Source: Desulfohalobiaceae bacterium S24 | Lineage (GTDB): Bacteria; Desulfobacterota; Desulfovibrionia; Desulfovibrionales; Desulfothermaceae | NCBI GenBank assembly: GCA_011389765.1 | Contig: JAABTT010000002.1 | Span: 1-64,000 of the forward strand | Length of the DNA: 64,000 nucleotides | Direction of reading: 5' to 3' | Shown here: in pieces, positions 24,067-31,718 of the stretch | Layout: every line of letters starts with the position of its first letter | Numbering within the stretch: the first letter of the stretch is position 1 | The notes under the pieces: generated by a model | The model's database searches: none | What the model saw: the letters and a program-made list of their open reading frames with translations, nothing else | Told to the model about the DNA's origin: nothing | Made by a program: the position numbers and the translations under genes

Positions 24067-25554
24067 TCAGACCTTGAGTTCCTTTTCCGTTTCCAAAATG
24101 ATGCGCTGAATATCCTTTTGGGCCTGTTCGCTTAAGGGCTCGGGTAGATGCTTTTCCAGCACTGTTTTCGCCTGTTTCAGGGCCCGTTCATGAAGGGTGG
24201 CTGCTCCTTTGGCTTCCCAGCTTGCGTGGCTTTCGCGGTTCATCAGTGCGGGGACCATGGCGTCGGCACAATGCTCAAGCGTACTGGAATGGGTGAGATA
24301 CTCCCCGGTTTGGCCCACCTCCTTGATAAGATCCACCGAGAGGGTCTCCGGATTGACCTGCATCCCCTGAAGCACGTGTTTGATGCTCCGGTTGATTTCG
24401 TTGTCCATGACCAGCTTGCCGTAATCCAGGGCCATCCCGCTGTCCACCATGCCTGTTCCGTAAATCAGATCGGCGCCTGCCAATGCTGCCGGAAGGGCGG
24501 TGAGCAGTGATTCGTAGCCGGCCTGGGCGTCGCAGAGTTTGGAGTCAACCTAGCCGCCGGAGACCCTTACCGGGATATTATAGTATTTGCCCATTTGGGC
24601 CAGGGCGGCGTTGAGCAGCGCTCCCTCGGGAGAGCCCACTGCGGCCGTGCCGAAGCGCATGTCCATGGTGGTGGTTGAACTGGAATAAAACATGGGCGCA
24701 CCGGGCTTCACCAGCTGGCCCAGGGTCAGTCCGCTGAGAACCTCGGCATTGTGCTGGACCACTGTTCCGGCCAGGTGGACCGGTGCGGTGCCTCCGGCCA
24801 GGCACATGGACAGGACGCTGGTGGTGAACCCCTGCTCCACCGCTGCCATGAGAACCTCGCTGCAGTCATCAACCATCTTCAGGGGGCTGACCAGACAGAC
24901 CCCGGTAAAAAAGAAGGGACGTTCCCGAAAGGCCTCCCTTCCCACGGCTGCTTCACCCATCAAGGCCATTTTCGGAATCAGATCGGCTGTGGGCGGGATG
25001 GCTTCCACGGGTTTTGTGGTATTGGCCATCATGGCCGCCAGGGTGTGCAGGGTCTCGGTGACTGGCGATTTGTCCGTGGCATTGAGCATGGAAATCAAAA
25101 TGCTGAGACTGTCCAGGGTGTCCATGATCCGGGTGACCTGAACAACATCGTCCAGAAGCGCCTTTCTCCGTTCACCGCTGGAGAGGTCGTTGACATAGAC
25201 CGTGCTCCCGAAGTTGACAAAACCGAGGTTGTCACCCCCCATCAGGTAATCCCGATCCGGGGTTCGCCCGGGAATGATCAGGTTGGAGGGGATGGAGGAC
25301 AGGCCCTTTTCGATGAGTGACTGGGGAAGATAGACCCGGCTGGAGGCTTTGTCTACCGTGGCTCCGTGGTCGGAAAATACCGTCTTGGCCTTGTCGCTGG
25401 TAACCAGGATGCCGGTTTCCTGCAGAATCTCCAGACTGGCCTGATGAATTTTTTCGCAATCTTCCCGGGAAAGACCTGCCAAGCCCAAAGTGCCCGGCGG
25501 TCCGAGATGGATCGGCCCTCTGTCGGCAGCGCGGGCTGCCTGTTCGTTCAGCAT
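24067..25554 (-). CDS. mttB: MttB-type trimethylamine methyltransferase, in-frame UAG (Pyl335)
   Basis: The frame is continuous apart from one TAG at 24550-24552. Read as pyrrolysine it gives 495 residues, the length of methanogen MttB, with the amber at codon 335 (334 in Methanosarcina barkeri). Just before it stands PVRVSGG, just after it VDSKLCDAQAGYESLL, and the C-terminal half (LIYGTGMVDSGMALDYGKLV, NPETLSVDLIKEVG, GEYLTHSSTLEH) is typical MttB. The enzyme transfers a methyl group from trimethylamine or a related amine to a corrinoid protein. AAGGAGG lies before the ATG, and a leader hairpin and a TGTATACA operator lie upstream. No pyl genes or corrinoid protein are in the window. Confidence 0.9.
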
Positions 25555-25569
25555 GTTGGCCTCCTTGTC

Positions 25570-25590
25570 AGCTTTGCCTCTGGCAAACTT
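25570..25590 (-). repeat. leader hairpin (copy a), before the UAG-containing mttB
   Basis: In gene sense, TTTGCC-AGA-GGCAAA followed by GCTGACAAGGAGG and the start codon. Same design and orientation as the hairpins before the second MttB gene, the SLAC1-type gene, the RACo-type gene and the ChaN-like gene. Confidence 0.6.
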
Positions 25591-25671
25591 GACATATCAT
25601 TATGGAAATTAAGGAAATACTTATTCGGTCAAATGACCGGTACTCAAAGTTTTATTTGCACGTTGAAAATT

Positions 25672-25683
25672 ATTGTATACAAT
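25672..25683. promoter_or_regulatory. ATTGTATACAAT operator for the UAG-containing mttB
   Basis: A perfect 12-base palindrome about 120 bases upstream of the gene. In gene sense a TTGCAT lies 17 bases before TAATTT with the palindrome between them, as for a repressor site inside a promoter. A second small palindrome, CGGTCA-AA-TGACCG, lies at 25626-25639. Confidence 0.6.
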
Positions 25684-25778
25684 TAATGCATGCAAAAAGA
25701 AAGTAGGATACTCTTCAGGGCTTGTCAATGAAATTCAGGCCCGGCATTGGTCGCCCCGGCGGTGATATCGTATGTATA

Positions 25779-25848
25779 ATTGAAGATTGAAGATGGAAGA
25801 TGGAATATTGCTGAATATAAGAAAATGAAGAAGTTGCCATGGCTATAG
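25779..25848. repeat. GAAGATTG-type dispersed repeat, without insertion
   Basis: ATTGAAGATTGAAGATGG and the following ATTGCTGAATATAAG to GGCTATAG resemble 44511-44550 joined to 44643-44680. There the same kind of sequence is split by MITE-like copy 2. The rest of the gap 25555-25934 holds no gene. Confidence 0.5.
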
Positions 25849-25934
25849 CCGAGATCATTTTCTTGAAGCCTGTACAAAGAGGAAGTGATGTGCGGAGAGG
25901 CGAGCCTTTGAGCAGAGGGGAGAGCCGGTAGGCC

Positions 25935-26594
25935 TCACAGGGATATGTAGTCTTCGGGAAGCACGGGGATTTCCATGCTCTCATAGCTGCTCAGCATGTG
26001 GAGTTCCATGGCTTTTTCCGCAGCATCCGGATCTTTGGCCTGCAGGGCCTCAATCACCTTCTGGTGCTCTTTGATGGATGGGTTCAGGGGCGTGGTCTGA
26101 AAGGGATCGTACAGGATGAGATAGATTTTGGTTCGATTGAGCAGTTCTTCGATGTAGCGGCGCAGGACCGTGTTGCCCGAGACTTGTGCGATGAGCAGGT
26201 GAATGGCATCATTGATGCGGTGGAATTCTTCTATGTCCCGGTTTTCAAAGGTCTGGATCTCTTCATGGCAGTAGTGCTGCAGCTCCTGTATCTGTTCGGG
26301 GGAGATGGTCTCCGTGGCCAGGCGGGCGGCTGTCTTTTCCAGCTGCTGCCGCACAAAAAAGGTTTCCTTGATTTCCTGCAGGGTCGGCTTGATAACACAG
26401 GTCCCTTTATTGGCTTCATAAACGGCAAATCCATCATAGGTCAAACGCCGGATCGCTCCGCGTATGGGAGTCCGGCTGACTTGCATCTGCTTGGCCAGGG
26501 TTGTTTCCACAAGCTTGGTTCCCTGTTTGATATATCCTTTGATAATGGCGTTTTTCAGTCTTTGATAAATATAACTTTCGCTGCTTTGTTCCAT
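25935..26594 (-). CDS. GntR-family (FCD) regulator of the methylamine block
   Basis: 219 residues: winged HTH at about residues 10-70 (IIKGYIKQGTKLVETTLAKQ, VSRTPIRGAIRRL, ANKGTCVI) and an FCD domain (FFVRQQLEKTAARLA, FHRINDAIHLLIAQVSGN, EHQKVIEAL). It lies between the two mttB-type genes, divergent from the second. Three TGTATACA-cored palindromes before the ABC and mttB-type genes are its likely operators; binding is inferred from position and pattern. Confidence 0.9.
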   Translation of the reverse strand: MEQSSESYIYQRLKNAIIKGYIKQGTKLVETTLAKQMQVSRTPIRGAIRRLTYDGFAVYEANKGTCVIKPTLQEIKETFFVRQQLEKTAARLATETISPEQIQELQHYCHEEIQTFENRDIEEFHRINDAIHLLIAQVSGNTVLRRYIEELLNRTKIYLILYDPFQTTPLNPSIKEHQKVIEALQAKDPDAAEKAMELHMLSSYESMEIPVLPEDYISL

Positions 26595-26793
26595 GGACTC
26601 ATCCTTTCCGAAAACCTTAAAGGTAAATCAGGGCAGTGTCATGAGTCCTTTGTGTAGCACAAAAGGCTGGACTTTGTCATGTCTGAACTGGGCATCAAGA
26701 ACAGCCGAAGGCGGGTTTTCAAATGCCGGCCTGTTTATTGACAGACCGGTTCTCTCTGAAGTAAAAATTTGTACACTTTTTTTGCAAGCTAGA

Positions 26794-26806
26794 AATGTAT
26801 ACAATT
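26794..26806. promoter_or_regulatory. TGTATACA operator for the second MttB-family gene
   Basis: AATGTATACAATT, core TGTATACA at 26796-26803. It ends at the first base of the leader hairpin, leaving about 33 bases to the start codon. Confidence 0.6.
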
Positions 26807-26823
26807 TTGCCAGAGGCAAAGCT
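26806..26823 (+). repeat. leader hairpin (copy b), before the second MttB-family gene
   Basis: TTTGCC-AGA-GGCAAA then GCTGACAGGAGG. The distance from GGCAAAGCT to the ATG is 15 bases, exactly as in copy a. Confidence 0.6.
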
Positions 26824-26838
26824 GACAGGAGGAAGACC

Positions 26839-28278
26839 ATGATCGTGCCAAGCTACCAGGTGCTCAGTTCTGAGCAGGTTCGGGCCGTCCATGCAAAAAG
26901 CCTGGAACTTCTCGAAAACACGGGTTTTTCTGTGCCCCATGAGCGGGCTCTGAACCTTCTGGCCCAAAAAGGGGCCAAGGTGGATTTCAGTTCCCGGCGG
27001 GTGTGTTTTCCACCGGATCTGGTGGAAAAAGTCCTTGAAGATGTCCCCAGAGAATTCACATGCGCCGGCAGAGATCCGGCCTTTGATTTGACAGTGGGCT
27101 TTGATGCCCCGCCTGTGTGCCGCAGTACAGGAGGAGCGGTCAACCTGTTCGATTTCATCAGCCAGGAGAGCCGGCCGGTCACCCTCCAGGACTGCCGGGA
27201 GCTCGCGCAACTCATCGACGGTTTGGAGAATACGGCTGTTGCCGCAGTGCAGACCCCCTGCGACGCCCCGCTGCCGGTTTACGATATCCACGCGCTCAAG
27301 GCCATGCTCGAATCCGGACGGAAACATATCTGGGCCCTGGTCACGAGTTCTGCAAATCTTGCCTACCAGATTGAAATGATGCTCGCTGTGGCCGGATCTG
27401 CCGAAGCCTTGCGGCAGCGTCCCGTCTGTCACGGCATTGTCACCGTGCTGGAGCAGTTCAGGTTCCCCATGGACGAGATCGAACGTCTGCTGCTTTACGG
27501 GCGCTATTCAATCCCGGTCAAGGTACCCATTGTGCCGATGATGGGCACTGTGGCGCCCATAACCATCTTGGGCACTCTGGTCCAGGCCAATGCCGAGGCC
27601 ATCGGCAGTGCCGTTTTGATCCAGCTTTTATGCCCGGGCACCCCCACCTGGTATTATTTTTTCATCCAGGCTATGGATAAAAAGACCGGGGGGACGATCT
27701 TCATGAACCCGGAGATCATGCTCTGTTCCCTGGGCCTCATCCAGATGGCGCGTCATTACAGGCTGCCGGCGGCCCCGTCCTCCTTCGAGACCAATGGATC
27801 CAGGCTCACGGATATCCTGTACAACAACGGTTCGGCGGTCACCCTCTTTGCCTTGGCCGGGGCCTTTGAACATGCGTCCACCGGGTGTGTGGACATGTCC
27901 ATGGGAATCAGCAAACAGGGGCTGGTCATCGGCGATGATATCTGGGGCCAGACCAAACGACTGCTGGCCGGCTTTCAGACTGAAGAGGAGGCCTTTGCCT
28001 CGGAGGCCATCAAGCGGGTGGCCCTGGGCAGCGGACAGTTCTTGACCGATGAGCACACAGGGCAGTTTGTCCGCAAAGAGGCCCAGTACGTTCCCCGGAT
28101 TTTGTCCTATCAAACCCATACCGAGTGGGCGCAGAATCCCAGACATCTGGCTGAAGAAGCCCAGGAGCGGGTCAAAGACCTGCTTGAGAGGCATGAGGTG
28201 CCCCCGCTTGATCCGGCATTGCAGCTGGAGTTGAATCGGATTGCCGCTGCCGCGGAAAAGAAGGCGGGCTGCAGGTAG
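26839..28278 (+). CDS. MttB-family methyltransferase without pyrrolysine
   Basis: 479 residues with no in-frame stop, from the ATG at 26839 (AGGAGG at seven bases). MttB-superfamily text includes LELLENTGFSVPHERALNLL, GGAVNLFDF, PIVPMMGTVAPITILGTLVQ and ALGSGQFL. At the place where MttB carries pyrrolysine it has an ordinary stretch (SSFETNGSRLTD). Such members (for example MtgB) demethylate quaternary amines such as glycine betaine. It shares its leader hairpin and operator with the UAG-containing paralogue and is divergent from the GntR gene. The substrate is not known. Confidence 0.88.
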   Translation: MIVPSYQVLSSEQVRAVHAKSLELLENTGFSVPHERALNLLAQKGAKVDFSSRRVCFPPDLVEKVLEDVPREFTCAGRDPAFDLTVGFDAPPVCRSTGGAVNLFDFISQESRPVTLQDCRELAQLIDGLENTAVAAVQTPCDAPLPVYDIHALKAMLESGRKHIWALVTSSANLAYQIEMMLAVAGSAEALRQRPVCHGIVTVLEQFRFPMDEIERLLLYGRYSIPVKVPIVPMMGTVAPITILGTLVQANAEAIGSAVLIQLLCPGTPTWYYFFIQAMDKKTGGTIFMNPEIMLCSLGLIQMARHYRLPAAPSSFETNGSRLTDILYNNGSAVTLFALAGAFEHASTGCVDMSMGISKQGLVIGDDIWGQTKRLLAGFQTEEEAFASEAIKRVALGSGQFLTDEHTGQFVRKEAQYVPRILSYQTHTEWAQNPRHLAEEAQERVKDLLERHEVPPLDPALQLELNRIAAAAEKKAGCR

Positions 28279-28293
28279 GTCCTGTCCGCATCT

Positions 28294-28315
28294 CAGCTTT
28301 GCCTCCGGCAAAACC
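28294..28315 (-). repeat. leader-type hairpin without a gene (copy c)
   Basis: CAGCTTTGCC-TCC-GGCAAAA, 15 bases beyond the second MttB-family gene. Its orientation would suit a minus-strand gene, but none follows. A copy of the AGATTGCTTCG word lies at 28382. Confidence 0.5.
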
Positions 28316-28497
28316 GGAATATGGCCAGAATCAGTCGAGGCATCTTCATCGCAACAATCCCGGACGAGAGGACTTTTCTAAGAGATTGCTTCGCTTGACG
28401 AGTCCGATGGTATGATGTATCGCAATACTCGAGATGAAAGTATGGTTTGACCTCAGGAAGGAACGAACAAACAGCCCTTTGTGAAGGGGATATGAAC

Positions 28498-28882
28498 ATG
28501 GATTGGGCTTTATCTCCTTGGCTTATCTGGTTTATTCTCGGCGTTATCATGGCTTTCCTGGAACTTAGCAGACAGAAACAGATTATGACGATTTTTCCCG
28601 GGGCGAAAAGGCCAGGCCCAGGAAATTTTGGCTGTTGCCCAGGCAAAAGCAGAAGGGCTGAAACTCATCGCCGAACAGCTCCAAACCAATGGCGGGCAGG
28701 GGGCAGCGAATCTGCCTGTGGCCGAACAATACATGACAGAGTTTGGCAAACTTGCCAAGACCTCCAATACCCTGGTCATTCCAAGCAATGCCAGTGATCT
28801 GGCAGGCATGGTGACAACGGCGATGAGCGCCTTCGAGAAGATGGGGGAGTCGTCAAAAGAGTCGGGACAGCAGATACTTTAA
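28498..28882 (+). pseudogene. nfeD-qmcA deletion scar
   Basis: ATG 28498 begins MDWALSPWLIWFILGVIMAF, the usual N terminus of an NfeD-type membrane protein, but the frame soon loses sense. From about 28601 another frame reads GRKGQAQEILAVAQAKAEGL and then the tail of a QmcA/SPFH (band 7) protein: PVAEQYMTEFGKLAKTSNTL and SAFEKMGE, ending at 28882. nfeD and qmcA are commonly neighbours, so one deletion has joined the start of the first to the end of the second. It is not expected to be functional. Confidence 0.65.
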
Positions 28883-28973
28883 AAAAAGCTGAAGGGAATC
28901 CTGAATTTTTAATCCAGAGCCCATTTGAAACAATTAGAGAATGATTTTTTCAGGCTGTAAAGGAGCTTGGCAC

Positions 28974-29402
28974 ATGAGGAAGCTGTTTTTTGGGATCTGT
29001 CTGCTGGTCCTGTTTTGCAATCCGGTTTGGGCCCATGCTGGACAGAGCGTCAAGGTTGAGGTTCTGGCCAAGACGAGTCAAAGCTGGGATGGAGCGGATC
29101 TTCCGGGATATGCTGAGTGCAAGCCCGAGCTGACGATCCTGAAAATCACTATTCCGCCTCAAACCGAGTTGGCCTTGCACAAACATCCGGTCATCAATGC
29201 CGGCGTCTTGCTGAAGGGCGAGTTGACAGTAATCACGGAAGACAGGAAGCGATTGCATCTCAAAGCCGGAGAGGCGATCGTGGAGGTCGTGGAAACCTGG
29301 CACTACGGGAAAAACGAAGGGAATGAACCCGCGGAAATCATCGTTTTTTACGCCGGCAGGCAGGGCAGGCCCATTAGCGTCAAAAAGGCTGAAAAAGAGT
29401 GA
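28974..29402 (+). CDS. secreted cupin-domain protein
   Basis: 142 residues. A signal peptide (RKLFFGICLLVLFCNPVWAHA) precedes a small beta-barrel: ILKITIPPQTELALHKHPVI with cupin motif 1 histidines, GVLLKGELTV, and motif 2 ETWHYGKNEGNEPAEIIVFY. It is a single-domain periplasmic cupin of unknown ligand. AAGGAG lies eight bases before the ATG at 28974; the frame is open to 28941. Confidence 0.8.
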   Translation: MRKLFFGICLLVLFCNPVWAHAGQSVKVEVLAKTSQSWDGADLPGYAECKPELTILKITIPPQTELALHKHPVINAGVLLKGELTVITEDRKRLHLKAGEAIVEVVETWHYGKNEGNEPAEIIVFYAGRQGRPISVKKAEKE

Positions 29403-29564
29403 GATATTGATAGAGGGTTCGCAACGCTCCTGTTCGGAGCTTCCATGCTAAAGGAACGGACAGCCGAGGCTTGCCTGAGATATCCTTACATTCAACAGCC
29501 TGAAATATAACGTTTTGTGTCGGAGCTTGTCAATTGTTGCGAAGCGTAAGGGGAGGCAGTTAAA

Positions 29565-30488
29565 ATGCCACGCATCGGGATTGCCCTGGGTTCCGGAGCT
29601 GCACGGGGCTGGGCCCATATCGGGGTTCTTCAGGAATTGGCAAAAATGCAGATAGAGCCGGATGTGGTCTGCGGCAGCTCCATCGGCGCTCTTGTAGGCG
29701 GTTCCTCTGTCGCCGGCCAGCTGGAGCAGCTTGAAGAATGGCTCCTGACTCTGGACAGGCTCCAAGTGGCCAAGTTTTTCGACGTGAGCCTGATCAAGGG
29801 CGGACTGATTGCGGGAAAACGCATCATCGATTTTTTTCGGGAGCGCTTCGGCGATTTTGAAATCAGCGCTTTGGCCAAACCTTACGGAGCGGTGGCGACT
29901 GATTTGTACACGGGGCAGGAAACCTGGTTCCGATCCGGATATCTGCTGGATGCCGTCCGGGCCTCAATATCCATCCCGGGCTTTTTTGCCCCCTTTTTCC
30001 TGAACGGCAGATGGTATATCGACGGCGGGATCGTCAATCCTGTGCCTGTCTCGCTCTGCCGAGCCTTGGGAGCAGACACAGTCATCGCTGTCGATGTCAA
30101 CGGATGCATCGCGGATGACGGTCGGTCTTGCGCCGCAGATACTGCCTTGCAAAGCAGTGAAAATCAGGAGAAGATATTGCAAAATGACATACTTCTCGCT
30201 GTTGCAGAGGCTGACGCGGACGGTAGTGCCGAGGCAGAGATTGGTGCCTGGCAGGAGGACACGAAAACGCCGGGATTTTTTCAAGTGATTTATAATTCCA
30301 TTCATTTTATGCAGCAAACCATCACCCGAGCCCGGTTGGCCTATGACCCCCCGGATGTAGCACTGTGTCCCGATATCTATGATATTGGATTCATGGATTT
30401 TCATGAAGCTGAAAAGGCGATTGCAGACGGGAGGCGCTGTGTACAGGAGCACGAATCCCAAATTGTTCATTCGTCTTTTTTGTCATAA
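29565..30488 (+). CDS. patatin-like phospholipase (RssA type)
   Basis: 307 residues. The oxyanion loop is GSGAARGWAHIGVL, the nucleophile serine is in GSSIG (about residue 41), and the catalytic aspartate is in YIDGGIVNPVPV. The family hydrolyses lipid ester bonds; bacterial RssA-like members are poorly characterised. GGGGAGG precedes the ATG. It is followed by a strong terminator and seems to be a single-gene unit. Confidence 0.9.
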   Translation: MPRIGIALGSGAARGWAHIGVLQELAKMQIEPDVVCGSSIGALVGGSSVAGQLEQLEEWLLTLDRLQVAKFFDVSLIKGGLIAGKRIIDFFRERFGDFEISALAKPYGAVATDLYTGQETWFRSGYLLDAVRASISIPGFFAPFFLNGRWYIDGGIVNPVPVSLCRALGADTVIAVDVNGCIADDGRSCAADTALQSSENQEKILQNDILLAVAEADADGSAEAEIGAWQEDTKTPGFFQVIYNSIHFMQQTITRARLAYDPPDVALCPDIYDIGFMDFHEAEKAIADGRRCVQEHESQIVHSSFLS

Positions 30489-30532
30489 TAATCGCAAATC
30501 CAAAATCCATAATTCTCTATTGTGAGGCCTTC

Positions 30533-30576
30533 AAAATGGGCATATTTGACCAATGGTCGAATATGCCCATTTTTTT
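30533..30576 (+). terminator. intrinsic terminator after the patatin gene
   Basis: GGGCATATTTGACC pairs with GGTCGAATATGCCC around a tiny loop (one A bulge position differs), followed by seven or more T. The rest of the gap to 30759 shows no gene. Confidence 0.85.
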
Positions 30577-30759
30577 CTTTTCAAAGCACCCTGACCTGAT
30601 ATGTTTTGTACAGTTAAATTCGGTTCTTAAATAAAATGACCAACTTTGGGATTTCTGGCATGATAATTGAATGTATATTTCCAGTTCACGGGGCGCACCT
30701 TTTTGGATGCGAGGCTCAATTGTCGGCAGACACATGACGAACATACAAAAAAAAACGGT

Positions 30760-31098
30760 ATGATTATTGTCAGGATAAGCATGAACGTCCTCCCGGAAAA
30801 GCAGCTGGAGCTCAGACAGACGCTTCATTCCATGCTCGGGGTGGAGAAAAGAGAAGCCGGTTGCCTGAGTTATGCCGTGTTCTGCGATATCCAGAACGAA
30901 AATTTTTTCAGTCTGCTGGAGGAATGGGAAACCCGCGAACAATTGGAGCAGCATATACGCTCTTCTCTCTTCGGGGTCCTGCTGGGAACAAAGAGTTTGT
31001 TGTCCGAACCCCCGGAAATCCGGATTTACACGGTGGCCCGGTCCGAGGGGATGGAAGCGGTTCGTGCCGCACGTGAGACAATCAAATCTTCACTTTGA
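30760..31098 (+). CDS. antibiotic-biosynthesis-monooxygenase (ABM) domain protein
   Basis: 112 residues, one ferredoxin-like alpha/beta domain: IIVRISMNVLPEKQLELRQT, EKREAGCLSYAVFCD, FFSLLEEWETREQLEQHI. ABM domains serve as small monooxygenases or haem- or quinol-binding proteins; the role is open. I use the ATG at 30760 because the text before it is not family-like. Ribosome site is weak. Confidence 0.75.
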   Translation: MIIVRISMNVLPEKQLELRQTLHSMLGVEKREAGCLSYAVFCDIQNENFFSLLEEWETREQLEQHIRSSLFGVLLGTKSLLSEPPEIRIYTVARSEGMEAVRAARETIKSSL

Positions 31099-31137
31099 GA
31101 AACCATATAACCAGGATATTTCAAGGAGGTATTTGAA

Positions 31138-31491
31138 ATGAAACCAGAAACACAGGGAAAAATCAAGTATGGCATCTGGGGGCTTATTTGTGGAGCGGTC
31201 TTAACCATGATTATTGGTTTTGCCTGGGGCGGCTGGTCCACCCTGGGAACGAGCAATGAAATGGCAGATGAAGCGGTTGTGGCCTCCCAGGCCGCGATCT
31301 GCGTGGCTCGGTTCATGAAAGAACCGGATCATGAATCCCTGCTCAAGGAATTAGGCGAGACCAGTACCTGGAAGCGGGATGATTTCATCAAAAAAGGAGG
31401 CTGGGACAAGATGCCGGGTCAGGAAAAGGCGAATTACGGCGTGGCTGATGCCTGCGCCAGCGGACTGATGGAGTTGCTTTCGGATAAGTAA
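31138..31491 (+). CDS. small membrane-anchored protein of unknown function
   Basis: 117 residues. One membrane helix near the N terminus (YGIWGLICGAVLTMIIGFAW) is followed by a GGWSTLG turn, then a soluble helical domain with two cysteines (QAAICVARFMK, ADACASGLMELL). AAGGAGG stands before the ATG. Similar small proteins occur in other Desulfobacterota as far as I recall, with no function assigned. Confidence 0.7.
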   Translation: MKPETQGKIKYGIWGLICGAVLTMIIGFAWGGWSTLGTSNEMADEAVVASQAAICVARFMKEPDHESLLKELGETSTWKRDDFIKKGGWDKMPGQEKANYGVADACASGLMELLSDK

Positions 31492-31505
31492 GTGATCAGT
31501 TCTAC

Positions 31506-31718
31506 TTGACCTGCCTGAGCAGTCCCGAACGCCAAAGCCGGGCAAAGGTGCTCAAGCGGCTCAATCAAGACATCGCCAGGTGCAGACTTGCCCAGACCAG
31601 AACCAAGGCCGTGCCTGGCGAAGGGCCGCTTTATCCTCGGATCATAATGGTGAGTGAGGCGCCTGGGGAGCAGGAGGATCTGCAGGGGGCGGCCTTTCAT
31701 TCATTCGCCGGCAGCTGA
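31506..31718 (+). pseudogene. family 4-type uracil-DNA glycosylase, N-terminal fragment
   Basis: The frame reads LNQDIARCRLAQTRTKAVPG, EGPLYPRIIMVSEAPGEQED and LQG, the start of a uracil-DNA glycosylase with the catalytic GEAPG-type loop. After 31697 it stops matching (a neighbouring frame carries GRPFI, the expected continuation), and the rest of the enzyme is absent. It abuts the end of the M16 protease gene, whose last 18 bases it overlaps. Confidence 0.6.
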
